Origin: Heligmosomoides polygyrus polygyrus
Taxonomy: Eukaryota > Nematoda > Chromadorea > Rhabditida > Heligmosomidae
Assembly (NCBI GenBank): GCA_947396885.1
Contig: OX377202.1
Location: 30,495,407 to 30,559,406, forward strand
DNA length: 64,000 bases
Reading direction: 5' to 3'
Shown piece after piece: positions 34,601-45,268 of the stretch (positions are counted from its first letter, which is position 1; the number at the start of each line of letters is the position of its first letter). Both the position numbers and the translations under genes were made by a program. The notes below the pieces were generated by a model, which was not told the origin of the DNA, searched no databases, and saw nothing but the letters and a program-made list of their open reading frames with translations.

Positions 34601-37600
34601 ATATATGTATACATGCATATATGCATACATAGACATATATGTACAAGCATGCGAACATATTTACGTACACACATACAGTAATATGTGCATACATACATAC
34701 ATACATAAATACATACATACATACATACATATGTACATATGCGTACATACAGGAAATTTGTCGTCGTTGTCGAATGAAGACAGTGAAGTGCCCTCGCGAA
34801 ACGATAACGAACGATAAACGCCATAACCTTTTTTCAGTCACCTACAAGGAAGTTCTAAATATTTTTGCGTATTCCTAAGTACGACAAGGGGATCCCAAGT
34901 TGCAGTCGTGCGTTATCATCCATCACTCAAGCGATACAGTTTTTGTCATTTTTGACCTACACAGAGGTCCGCAGGAAATTTGGAAGCCACTACGGTGAAA
35001 AAACCGTAAACAAGACAAACATCGCCCTACAACCCTACGTGGATCGCTTTGAGAATCTCCACGGTCACTTCATTAGCCGCACTACGATAATTTCCCTGTG
35101 CATGTCTAATTTTTTCAACGAATAAGCGTTTAGAACAAAATTAAGTTAAGCGCATACACAGTACAGCAAAGCAATGCCACCTCAAATGGTTTGCGTTTGC
35201 ACCGTCTAATCCGTTCTGAAAATTTAGCTATGTTGTAGCTCACAATGCTAGTATCTTCTTTTAAAAATCTCATTGTTGACGTCCTACATTTAATAGTGCT
35301 TGCCATGGAGCTGTTGGCTGGATGTCAGGGGATTGAATTCCTCAAGCCGTTGATATCTACTGCTCCGCTCAATAAGGTCTACCAGCTAGTGCGAAGCGTT
35401 AGCAAGTGAGTTTACTGAACTGCCTTCTATGTGACTGCGCAAAAATGTTGTCTCTTTCAGACCATTAGTCGAAGATCGCTTCCTGCAACCGGATATCGAG
35501 GATGTTATTCAGCTAGTGCGAGATAACAAGGTGAGTTGGAATTGGTTGGAGACTCAAGCGAACGAAGAAGGTTGGCGGTGGTGCTGAAGTAGCTTCCAAC
35601 TAATGACCGATGCTCTTGAAATTGCAGAAAGAACAGTTCCTTTAAGGATAAATAAAGATAAATGACAAAAGGCTTAATAATACCTTTAATTCTAACAGTT
35701 ACGAAGTGCATGAAGAGATGCTTTACAAATACGGCATATATCCTAACCATAAAAAGGTGCATTCCGACCTCCAAACTACAAAAATAACCCTGCTACTAGC
35801 TTTTCCCTGAGAAATATCACCTGTACCACCTGTCGTCCCGTTGATCATCGAGTTGCTCGAGCGGGCGCCAGCAGCGTCTCCATTCGTCCCTGTCGCGTGC
35901 CAGAGTGGTCCAATGGATCCTCCTCGCTCGAGGGACACGAAGAGCGTCATATCGGTCGTTCAGGGCTTTCACGAAGAAGTCCGACCAACGCGTTGGTGGG
36001 CGTCCCGGTGTTCTCTTGACATCCCGCGGAATCCAGTCGGTAACGGCTCTCGTCCAGCGGGTGTCTGCGAAGTGCATTACGTGGCCGGACCACATAACTT
36101 CGACAACTTGGCCCACGCCACAGCGTCTCTGATCTTCGAACGTCGGCGAATCGGAACTCCGGAGGCCTTCTCTCACTTGCGTGAGTCGTGTCACTCCGAG
36201 CATCGTCCTCTCGATTGCACGCTGCGCGATGCTGATCGCGTGTTCATCCTGCTTTCGTATAGCCCAGGTCTCTGAATCGTATGTTAGGGCAGGAAGAACG
36301 GTAGAGTCGAATAGGTGGGCACGGAGTCGGACGTTCTTCGTCTTCTTCGCGACTTCTTCGACGCTCTTGAAAGCTCCTCAAGCCGCTCGTTTCCTCCTTC
36401 TCAGCTCCGGTGCTAGGTCGTTGGCCATATTGACTTCGCGACCCAGATACACGTAGCTGGAGCATTGGGAGATGTTCGTTCCGTTGAGCGAGAATGGGGC
36501 ATCAGAAACTTGTCCGTTCCTCATGAACATCGTCTTCGTAAGATTCAGCTGCAGTCCAACCTTCCACATACACGATCGAAGTCGGCCAGCATTCGTTCCG
36601 CCTGACTGATGCTCGGTGTTATGAGCACGATGTCGTCAGCGAAACGAAGATGGTGCAGCTGCTGGCCGTCGACCTTCACTCTTCTAGTCTTCCCATTCTA
36701 GTTCGCGCATGACGTTTTCGAGGGTGGCGCTGAAGAGCTTCGGGGATATGGTATCCCCTTGCCGAACCCCTCTCCTTACGTCGATGACGACGTCGTTATA
36801 GAATGGAGAGATCTTGGTCGTGAATCCACTGTACAGCTCTCGAAGGACTCTGATGTACTGAGTAGGAACGCCCTGAGTGAACAGAGAGTCGATGACCGCT
36901 TCAGTCTCGACGGAGTCGAATGCCTTCTTCAGGTCGATGAACGTAGCGGCAGCTTATACTCTCGCGACACTTCGATGAGCTTCGTAATGGTGTGTATGTG
37001 GTCGATCGTGCTGAATCCTCTCCGAAATCCTGCTTGTTCGCGTGGCTGTCCTTCGTCCAGGGTTCTGCTGATCCTATTCAGGATGACTCGAGTGAACAGC
37101 TTGTAGACTACGGACAGCAGGCAGATCGGGCGATAGTTGCCAATGTCGTGCACGTTTCCCTTCTTGTACAGCAAGGCAGTCCTGCTGGTCTTCCACTGAG
37201 ATGGAACCTTGCACTCCGACAGGTAGCGCGTGAAGAGCCGCGCCAGGGTGTTGATGAGCGCTGGCGGGAGGTACTTCAGGTGTTCGGGTCTGATCCTGTC
37301 GGGACCGGGTGCTGTACGTTTCTTCACCGACGAGATGGCGTGTCGGATCTCGGAAGGAAGAACAGAGGGAACGACGTATCCATCCTGCGGAAGATGGCAT
37401 GGGGGCAGGTGCTATCGAAGAGATCGGAGTAGAAGTCGTGGATGACCTTCTCCATGGTCCTTCTGGAAGAGGTGACGGTTCCGTCAGGACGTCGGAGACC
37501 GGTCATCTTGGTCTTGAAGTTGGCGAAGTTTCGGCGGGCATTGCGGATGCTCAGCCCTGCCTCTGCTGCTTCAGCCAACAATTCCGCCCTTCTCTCCTTG

Positions 37601-40600
37601 AGATCTTCCTTTATCGCCGCTCTGCATAGCTTCGCAAGCTCGGACGTCAGCTGGTAGTTGTCTGACTCTCGTGTTGCTCCACGCTGGCGTATAAGCTTGA
37701 GAGTTTCGAGACAGGCGTCTCTTGGTGGTCTTCAAGCTCTCGGCTCCCTTAGCACTATCGTGGAGATGGTGCACGAAGCGGTCGTATTCCTCGTCGACGT
37801 TGTCCATGACGGCATCTTCCCAAAGGCCGACAAGAGAGGTGTAGAGGTCCCAGTTGATGGTCATTCTGGGATTCCTCTTCTTGAATTTCGCGGCCTTCTC
37901 TCCTTGACGCGAAAAGCGAAACCTCGCGCGAAGGAGGCGGTGGTCCGATCCCGTGTAGAACTTGGGGACAACGGAGACGTCGGTCAGGCAATACTTGCGA
38001 TTGAAGATGATGTGGTCGATCTCGTTGTGGAACTGGCCACCGAGGATCCCCAGGTCCATCGTAGGGAGGGAGGCTTCTGGAACTGTGAGTTTCCATGGAT
38101 GGTCTTGGTCGACATGATAAACTCAGACAGCCTTTCACCTTGCTCGTTCCACTCCAAACCGTGGGTTCCGATGTGAAGTTCTTCCGGCGACCTTCGCGGT
38201 CCGATCTTGGCGTTGAAGTCGCCGAAGATCACCTTGTAGAACGTGTGATCTTCCTTATAGAACTTCTCCAGCTCCACGTAGAAGGCCTCGACGTCTTCGT
38301 CGTCGTAGTCGGATGTTGGGGCATACGCGACGAACACAGTCAAGGCTGGCACGGAGCCACATCGCTTCAGTCGCAGACGTCCGATTCGGGTTGTCAGAGA
38401 CTCGTACGAATCAATGTTCATGGCCAAGTGCGTGTTGACGAGGACACCAACGCCGCCTACTTCCCTGCTGTCGCATGTTCCGAGGAACAGTTCTTCTCCG
38501 GAGTCGTAGGCGGCGTGTAGGGGGTGGTGTCTTCTCGTCTCGGTCAGTCCGATGACGTTGTACTTGATCTTCCTGGCTTGCATCATCAGGTCCTCGACGG
38601 ATGCTTCCGATGCAAGTGTGCGGGCGTTGTGAGTACAGATCGTCATCCGTCATCTCAATTGAGAAGGACTGAGAAATATAGTTCGGATAAACTTTTCGAT
38701 CGGGAAATTGGAGAAGTTGAAATAATCCACATACAACACACACGGCAACGCTTAAGTGACAGCGGAGAAGCAGCCCTGGGCCTGATCTTCTATGAAACCG
38801 GATTTCGTTGAAGAGAGTAGGACTCTAGTATGTGGTAGTCTATAGTCTATTTTGGGAGCACTTAAGTAACAAGCGGTTCTGTTCCAATCAGTAGCAATGT
38901 CTTCCACTATACCTATTTAACCGTCGAGTAGTTTTATCTGTCTTAACCGCTCTCCCTTTAACAATCCTCTTAGCTAATACGTTTCCCCCATAGTGTTGAA
39001 CTCTTTTCGAACAAAGATTCCTCTTCTTCACCATTTGTTCCTCATCGTCACGGGGTTCGCTCCTCTGATGTTGAGACGCCACCTTTCCCGATTCTGCGCT
39101 TAATCACGGCCGACGCCGGTTACTTTTATGCCAATGCATAACGTATACCAGCGCTGCTTCGGGATCCTCCAGGCCGTTTTCCTGACACCTCCAGTCCATG
39201 GCCTATCATATGGACGCACAATGTCGTCAGGAAAACGAAGAAGCAGGCGGTATTCGAAGCAAAAGTAATTGATCCTCGGGACGTGTAATATGATGTGGTT
39301 AACGCGGCTGAATGTCTTGTAGAATCCGGCGGGATTGGGCTCCATCCACTATCCTTGTAATGAGTGCAAAAATGGCTTTCGTGGACAGCATGTGAACCGT
39401 GCTCAGCAAGCCGGTAGGATTTACCAAGATTCGGAGGTCTTTTCTGCCGCTCTCCTTGTAAAGAAGGACATTGCGCGAATCCCTCCACTGCTTCACTGTT
39501 GCTTCACTGTTCATGCTCTTGATGCAGCTCGAGGTTCTGGGGAAGAATCGAAGACCGATCGAGAGGGATGTTGGGGCTTGGCACGGGAGTAGTTGAGCGG
39601 GAAACAGATAATGGAGAAGTTCGTGTAGAACCTCTCCGTTACCGCTATCCCTGACGTCAAGAAAAAGGGGGGGGGGGGTAGTGTCCTCCTTCATCAATGC
39701 TGATGACGGAGTATTTTGTTTAGGAAGATCCCTGCGGCACTTTTTCAGAATAGATCGCCTCTGTACTGCTTTCAACAATTTCTTGCATCTGAAGTGCTAT
39801 AAATTCTCTTACGAGGCTCTTCTGGAGCTGGCATCAGCTAGCTACCGCTGCGTGTATGCTGTACGCAAATATAAAGTCCTCCTTTGCAACTCTTCGATGG
39901 CGTTCGAAATGTGATCCAACTATGTTTCCGGGGCTTCCACGGAATTGCAGTCCACCGAGAAGCAGGTCGTAGGTAGTCTTCCGAAGCATTCTCCTTAATC
40001 GGCCAGTCGAATCTGGTTTTGGAGTACGAGGGGATGTCTTCATTGTAATCGTCATCTCCGCTCCTTCTCGCACAATGGAAGGTGTTCTTTTCCAGTATGT
40101 CCATCGACAGTCTTCTTTCTTCATGAAGATAGAATTCCCTTTGGAAAAGACGTGCGCCTGAGAGAAGCTCAGGAGACCAATTTCGTTCTGTTCTCAGGTT
40201 CAAGCCTTTCGATTCTATACTATTCCTTGAGAGCCATACCGATTTTGAATTGGTCTCCGTCGAAAAACGTGTAGTCGGACTTTTCCTGCTCAACTTTCTC
40301 CAGCTAGAAAGCATCGCGTTTGATCGCATGAGCGGCGGTGATGAGTATAAACTGATGATACTCACCGCCTTCCGACGGGGGCATGCAGGCGAAGAATGGC
40401 CAGGCGAGGTGACACAGGATTTCGAAGCCGACGAAATCGAGGATGGATGGTGCACGGCAAAACCTACGCATCCGACTTTTTGACTCATGCGATTTTCGAG
40501 ATGGTGCCTTCTCCCACAAATGAGGAGGGTTCCGCTTCTCAAAAGTCGCGCATCGTTCTCCAACCTTGGTTTCAAGCAAGGTGATCACGAGGATATATTC

Positions 40601-41989
40601 GTCCTGCGTTTCCAGAAGGCGTGTAGATCGGCGTTCGGAGACACTGTCCTGGCGTTGTAGGTGCACAAAGCATGGAACAGTCTCCGTGGCGTCGTGTATG
40701 TAGTCTTGGTCCAGAATCAATGTCGTCTTGTGCAGCCTGAGATTTGTTCAAGAGGCTCCTTGTTCCACACCATCCGACTTCGAAGACTGTAGAGCTCAGC
40801 GTGGCAAGAAAAAATGCCATGAGAAGGCTCTGAAAAATGTGGTGGGTTCAAGATGTCTAGGTATGACTACCTCTAGATAGATCCCAGTAAGAGACTAACA
40901 AATTCTAACACAAAACGACGAGCCTTCATTGTCAGACTAATTGGTTCAATGGGCTGGTCTTGTGGGTGGGTTTTGGTGGTCTGAGGTAATTCTCCAATTT
41001 CTTTCCTGAATTTCATTTGCGAGCTTCGCTTTTCGAAACGGCTCGGAGTGCTGCAGCACTCAATTCCACGGAGACGCTGGCTGATCATTTTGCTCGACTG
41101 GCACGCCGGACACTTTCAATTGCTTAACTAGTGGATGAGAGTGAGAGTAGGCTTTTCTTCATGCACTGAGCAGGGCAATGTGCTGAAATGCAGAGACTCC
41201 GCTCCAAGTGTGGCCATTCCATTTCTAAACGTTACAACGACGTAAATCATTTATTTGTTCATCTATATATAGCTGTGCTCTCACAATTTTTTTTTCGAAT
41301 ATTCCAATTTGAATACATTGGAAAACGCGATTTTTGAACATTCAAATTTCAATACATTTGAAAAACGCGATTTGTCGATTATTCAAATTCGAATGTTTAA
41401 ATTCGATTAAAAATCATTCGAAGCCTATTCGAATATGTCATTCGAGCACAACTATAGTACATACATATCATCCATAGTCGTGCTGGGCGTTGACTTGGCA
41501 TTTTGACGATTTCGGCGCCAAGCAAGCATATCAAGTGCCAGAGTAGCTCAATAAATCATCCGGTCGTTCGTACACTACACTAATGTAGAAATAACTTTAG
41601 AACTGCTCCTCTCATAACTTCACGCAAACCTATTTTCGAATGGTTTTGTTTGAAGTGCGCGTAAGTACTTCCATTTGATTAATTGGTTTTCGTCTTTGTG
41701 AGCATCCAGAGGAATGAATCTTGGCCGCATAGCAGTATACCTGCGTATGTGCAACGTTGCTCGTAGTTCGCTCATTAACATGTTCTCATCGTTGCAGATC
41801 TGGGAATGCGTGCAACCGCACCTGAAGACACTACGAGAAATGGAGGAGCTTGACCCAGACGCACTTCGAGTGGATGCCAAGACACCAACAGGCATAGTGA
41901 TGTCTGAACGGCTCGAGACACCGGCCCACGACTCCAGCAATTCTGACGAGCACTCCGACGAAAACACCGATCGCGACATTTCCAACTAA
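22696..41989 (+). CDS. haly-1: Histidine ammonia-lyase (histidase), 19 exons
   Basis: It deaminates L-histidine to trans-urocanate and ammonia, the first step of histidine breakdown in the cytosol. Exons: 22696-22767, 25286-25451, 25515-25614, 25674-25806, 28997-29069, 29137-29203, 29362-29451, 29506-29579, 29892-30012, 30077-30195, 30256-30351, 30406-30501, 30556-30614, 30740-30886, 30959-31124, 32362-32496, 35297-35405, 35461-35530 and 41798-41989 (TAA). All introns are GT-AG, phases agree, and the product is 694 residues (human HAL 657). It starts [16 protein letters not shown]. Catalytic positions seen: Y184 (VYGVTTGFG), H214 (LIRSHS), N327 (LINGTQ), Y415 and R418 (DAYTLRC), E549 ([10 protein letters not shown]). 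The MIO triad is C273-S274-G275 ([11 protein letters not shown]), where most family members have Ala-Ser-Gly. No inactivating change is seen. The symbol is borrowed from the C. elegans orthologue. Confidence 0.93.
22768..25285 (+). other. Histidase intron 1 (2518 bp)
   Basis: Donor ACG|GTGAGG at 22768, acceptor TTTTAG|GTGGCA ending at 25285. The intron is AT-rich. A stretch at about 23520-23800 has repeated CCGAAT/ATTCGG-like words and may be a decayed inverted-repeat element. I see no gene inside. Confidence 0.7.
25957..26270 (+). mobile_element. tRNA-headed SINE copy in histidase intron 4
   Basis: The head reads GTCCTGGTAGCGCAGTCAGG, then CGCGTGCACCCGGTTCTGG. The body contains the GGGCAGATACGCATTCAAC block, the CATGACATCACGTAAAAGTAGAATGCGTGGC block and GCCGTCCTATATGAATGC. 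It shares order and sequence with the copies at 5490-5755 and 54477-54715. Confidence 0.55.
26894..27772 (-). mobile_element. Internally deleted mariner, 879 bp, in histidase intron 4
   Basis: Inverted repeats CCAGGC(A/T)GTCCAATAATTC(T/C)TGTCCGAAAATTT lie at both ends, each bordered by TA (26892-26893 and 27773-27774). On the minus strand transposase similarity begins [19 protein letters not shown] at 27612 with [17 protein letters not shown]. It jumps directly to [13 protein letters not shown], then [14 protein letters not shown] and [21 protein letters not shown], ending [14 protein letters not shown] near 26966. About 0.4 kb is missing, including the second helix-turn-helix and the first catalytic aspartate, so the protein cannot be active. 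The intact termini suggest a deletion derivative that could have been mobilised in trans. Confidence 0.85.
31686..31760 (+). repeat. tRNA-like (SINE head) sequence in histidase intron 15
   Basis: GGTAGTGCAGTGGG (A-box-like) is followed by CGTCTGCACCCCAAATCGAGGTTCC (B-box-like), the order seen in the other SINE heads of this window. A body downstream is not clear. Confidence 0.4.
33090..34354. mobile_element. Fold-back DNA element, about 1.26 kb, in histidase intron 16
   Basis: The outer arms (about 33091-33215 and 34250-34354) are inverted copies: CCAGGGAAGGGTCTCAGGCG on the left and its complement on the right, continuing through CCCTTCATATAGTAGAAAA. Inner inverted pairs include CTTCCTACACATCTCCTACA, AGATTCGTGATCAACAC and ACCTCGACAGCCCTAGTTACC. 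The CTTCCTACACATCTCC block also occurs as a direct copy at about 33612. The interior has no transposase frame. A clean target duplication was not identified. Confidence 0.65.
34580..34752 (+). repeat. TACA/CATA microsatellite tract
   Basis: About 170 bp of imperfect TACATACATA and ATATGTATAC repeats in histidase intron 16. The ORFs predicted over it (Y, I, C and H-rich) are products of the repeat. Confidence 0.85.
35812..38646 (-). pseudogene. RTE-type LINE, copy B, antisense in the last histidase intron
   Basis: The minus strand starts [20 protein letters not shown] at 38646. It continues through [37 protein letters not shown] and [14 protein letters not shown], where D, N and related endonuclease residues are present. 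The reverse transcriptase includes [19 protein letters not shown] near 37320, [19 protein letters not shown] near 37110 and FADDIVLI near 36630. The C-terminus ends near 35817 ([19 protein letters not shown]) with a GGTACAGGTGAT tail at about 35812. Frameshifts near 38040, 37575, 36940 and 36600 break the frame. It is more complete at the 5' end than copy A and lies opposite to the host gene. Confidence 0.85.
39100..40830 (-). pseudogene. Decayed RTE LINE in the last histidase intron
   Basis: The minus-strand translation includes [41 protein letters not shown] and [18 protein letters not shown] near 39300-39480. These correspond to the palm entry region of RTE reverse transcriptase (compare [22 protein letters not shown] in copy B). 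Further fragments to about 40830 are in several frames. It is much more diverged than copies A and B and belongs to another subfamily. Confidence 0.6.
41269..41456. mobile_element. Short AT-rich MITE in the last histidase intron
   Basis: TATAGCTGTGCTC at the left and GAGCACAACTATA at the right are inverted. The interior is built from ATTCGAAT/ATTCAAAT palindromic words and two GAAAAACGCGATTT copies. It ends about 340 bases upstream of the last exon. The family is uncertain. Confidence 0.5.
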
Positions 41990-44250
41990 CACACGGAGAT
42001 TCACAGACGTTACGGATCTTTAGAAAAGGAAAAAGAGAAGACAGCACTAAGCACCTAGTGCTCAGCGGAATACACCAATTCTTATTAATTCGCTTCAATA
42101 CAACCACTATTATACATGCTAGACAATAACAATATGTTGACACAAAATGCATTCCAAATGAAACTCAGCACCCGTTTCAAATCTGATCATTAATGAGGAA
42201 TGGTGCAGTTTCCAAATTTAGGCAATAGCCTCCTTAACAAACGCGACTCATAAGCACCACGCATTGTATTGTTAGTACCCAAGAAAGCCTCACTGCGTTT
42301 TGTTCTTATTAATTTGGAGTAAGAAAACCTTTGTATCGAACACAAAAACCTCGAAGGTTGGCCAAGAAATTATTTTCAAGAAGCATCAAAACGAATTCTT
42401 CCCGAGACGCTTTCTTCAAACTTTATAGTTTGCAACAACATTTTGAGGATTCCTTCTGTTTTCTTCGGGAAATCTTGCCATTTCAATTTTACAAAAAAAA
42501 AACGATTAAAAAGTGCCTGTGAAAGGTGCTTTTGGAAACGATAACAGTAGACGAACAGTCATAAAATTCTTACTCTCTACTCAAAGGTCCTTGGTGCAAG
42601 AATTTAATGACCACTCAAGCATTGTAGTTGTCTGTTGGAAACTTGTCAGCCAGCTAGAACCCTGGGTTTCATCCACAACCCAGGGTTCTAGCTTCACTTG
42701 AGACAAGTCTACTTCGATTTGGAAACTGTCAAATGTGCAATGAAAACAGTCCGTTTTGTTCTTAAACGCATGGAATGGAAATGATGTACTTGTCGTTTCA
42801 GATTTTATTTTTATTTTTATTTTTTTAAATAATAGAGAGCTCTATTATAGTTTTCTAACTTTGTGGTTGGGATGAGTTTATCAACCATTTGTTCCAGGAG
42901 CCAACGACTTATTGTAGAAATAAGTTATCACACACTCAGTAGAAGAATGCTAACACCTCACATGTGGTTATCCTCTATTTCAACTCCTTTAGCTAAACTC
43001 GAAAATGTTTTCTAAATGAAATATCTCTCTGATTACCCTATAGATTAAAGAGTAAAAAGACGATGCTGTGCATAAGTCTAGCCTCTCCTTTGCATCCGCC
43101 TTGTGTGAAACAAAGTTGTTTAAAACGTTATGTTTCAAAGGATTTCGGAGAACAAAACCGTCATAAGTTTCTACGAGGTGTCTGTTAACATCCTATCGAG
43201 GGATTAGTCTGGAGTGTGAAACTTTTTTTACTATACAACAGTTAAGGATATTTTGGGTGCTGAGTAGCGGCCCCAGAACAAACAGCAAACAACGACTAAA
43301 GCAGTTTTCTTCATCTCTGCATTTTTAACCGACCTATTCCGATTCCTACACATTTGATAAACAACTGTAATGTAAGTACACCTTGGTTTATTGTTGTGAT
43401 GATCAACATTCACTTTTGAGCTAGAATTCCAAGTGCGACCAGTATTCTTCTTCTACCAGAAATACGGAAGGGATGAGCGAAAATGCTGCAGCATTGCGAT
43501 TCCAACTTAGCAGTTGAGAAAGAATTGTAGACTTTAAAAAATCGACTAACGCCGCTCTCTATCCTTAGGTTTCACTCTTCTGATACGTAATCAAGCGGCT
43601 ACATACTCCTCCAAAGTGTAGATATTTCTCTACAACACAGTGTGACTATACGTTGCGAGAAGATATTTATTCTCTGTTTTAAAGCACATCTTGCAGCGCA
43701 CACAACTTCGTAGTCTGGATGAAGCTCGGTTTCTCCATTCTCCACCATTTGACCCTCCCCTGTTTGTCAGGTTTTTGATAACCTTGTGTTTTCGTCGAAT
43801 TAAGCATATTTTTTCACGGCATGTTTCACGTGCCTTTGTCGGCGCCTTAGCCATTCATTTTCTTTGGTGTTCTCTTACTTATCCTGCATAATCATTCATT
43901 ATTTTTTTCTGCGGCCTAGTTTTTACCGCATTCCAGTTGGCCTATTTTTTCATTATCTCGCCTTGCCATTGTATCTCCACTGTATCTCCTATTTCTAAAA
44001 GCTTATTTGTTTGTGATATTACTATGAGATACGTTCCTCCAAAGGCTGCGCTCACTTCAAGAGAATAAAAGGTTTATCGAAACTTTGCCGCCGTTATGTT
44101 CCTTCCATGTTTTTCTTAAACGTATTCACGACAAGAGGCGCAGGTTTTTCACCTAATTCTTCAAGCCCATCTTTGAAGGGCGTTCTTTTCTGCAGACATC
44201 CAATAATTGCTATGCGGATCCCCAGATCCGTTGTTTGAGTGCCTTCAGAA
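41990..44250. other. Histidase 3' flank, otherwise unassigned
   Basis: No AATAAA follows closely after the stop; AATACA near 42097 is the nearest plausible variant signal. A small stem GCAC(T)AAGCACCTAGTGC lies near 42040. Beyond that the DNA is AT-rich with short ORFs only. A notable perfect hairpin is listed separately at 42653-42692. Confidence 0.4.
42653..42692. repeat. Perfect 16-bp hairpin, 8-base loop
   Basis: GCTAGAACCCTGGGTT (42653-42668) and AACCCAGGGTTCTAGC (42677-42692) are exact complements around TCATCCAC. It stands alone in non-repetitive-looking sequence about 660 bases after the histidase stop. The function is unknown; small-RNA precursor, terminator-like stem or chance are all possible. 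Confidence 0.7.
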
Positions 44251-44254
44251 ATAC

Positions 44255-45125
44255 TTAATTTACTTTGATGCTTTGATGGTCCTTTTCTCGGCTGGAGGTC
44301 TCCTCAGCGGGGACCACAAGTCTTCCAGACCGCTTGATCTTTGGCAGCCTGCATCCAGTGAGGCAGACTCCGCTCTCTGAAAAATCTTGAGAATGAGTCT
44401 GCCCATCTCGTTGGCGGTCGTCCCAGTGGTCTCTTATGGTCTCTCCGGAGCCATTCTGTGACACGAGACTCCATCTATCGTCCTTTCGTCGAAGCAGGTG
44501 TCCGGCCCAGCGATAGCGGGTCTGCTAATTGCGACTTCTCCCGTAGCTCCGAGCTTCGTAGGCCTTCTTGCCATTGCTGACGAAGGCTTGTCCTCAGAAG
44601 ACATCTCTCCAGTGCACGATGCGCAGTTTGCATTGCTTTGGCGATTGTCTTGTTATCGGGCCAGGTTTCCGTCACGTATACATCGCAAGCAGCACGGAGG
44701 CGTTGAATATCGAGGCCCTGAGGCCGGGATCCTTGACCTGATCGGTGACTTCGCGAATCAAACTGAACGCTGCCCATGCTGCGCGTCTCCTGCGGGCGAT
44801 TTCAGGAGCGAGGTCATTACCCATGTCCAGCTCTCTTCCCAGGTAGACGTAGGAGTCGACCTGTTGTAGAGCGATTCCATTTAACCTTACGAGTCCCGTG
44901 TCACACCACCGGTTGACCATAAATTACGTTTTGGACATATTCCTGTTCAATCCAATCTTCATACCTGCCAGACTGTGCTCGTTCAGCATTCTCTCTACTT
45001 CTACCGTGCTGGTGAAGGTGAGAACAATATCGTCGAAGCAAAGACTGCTGATCCGTTCAACGTCCACAAGCCTTTGTCGTCCCACAATTGGATGGTGGTC
45101 GATGTGTTCAGGAAGTATTCGTCGA
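44255..45125 (-). pseudogene. Old RTE LINE C-terminal remnant
   Basis: The minus strand encodes [39 protein letters not shown] and RRRRAAWAAFSLIREV near 44750-44920. WQEGLRSSELREKSQ and RDHWDDRQRDG follow toward 44400. Upstream, LNGSAVFASTILFSPSP near 45020-45060 corresponds to the FADD region but reads FAST, so the catalytic aspartates are lost. The CR1 element starts where this remnant ends. Confidence 0.7.
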
Positions 45126-45268
45126 GAAATTATTATTATTACTATTATTTATTACACAGGCAAGCCTGTGTGAAATCAGCAGTATCAACAATCAGAAAAA
45201 CAACAAAAAAAACCAGAACACAACTCACAAAACAAACGTGTAGAACTTTAGGAAAAGGAATCATGAGT

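Noticed and set aside
34550..34880. Overlapping Tyr/Ile/Cys/His-rich ORFs on both strands
   Set aside because: They are translations of the TACA/CATA microsatellite.
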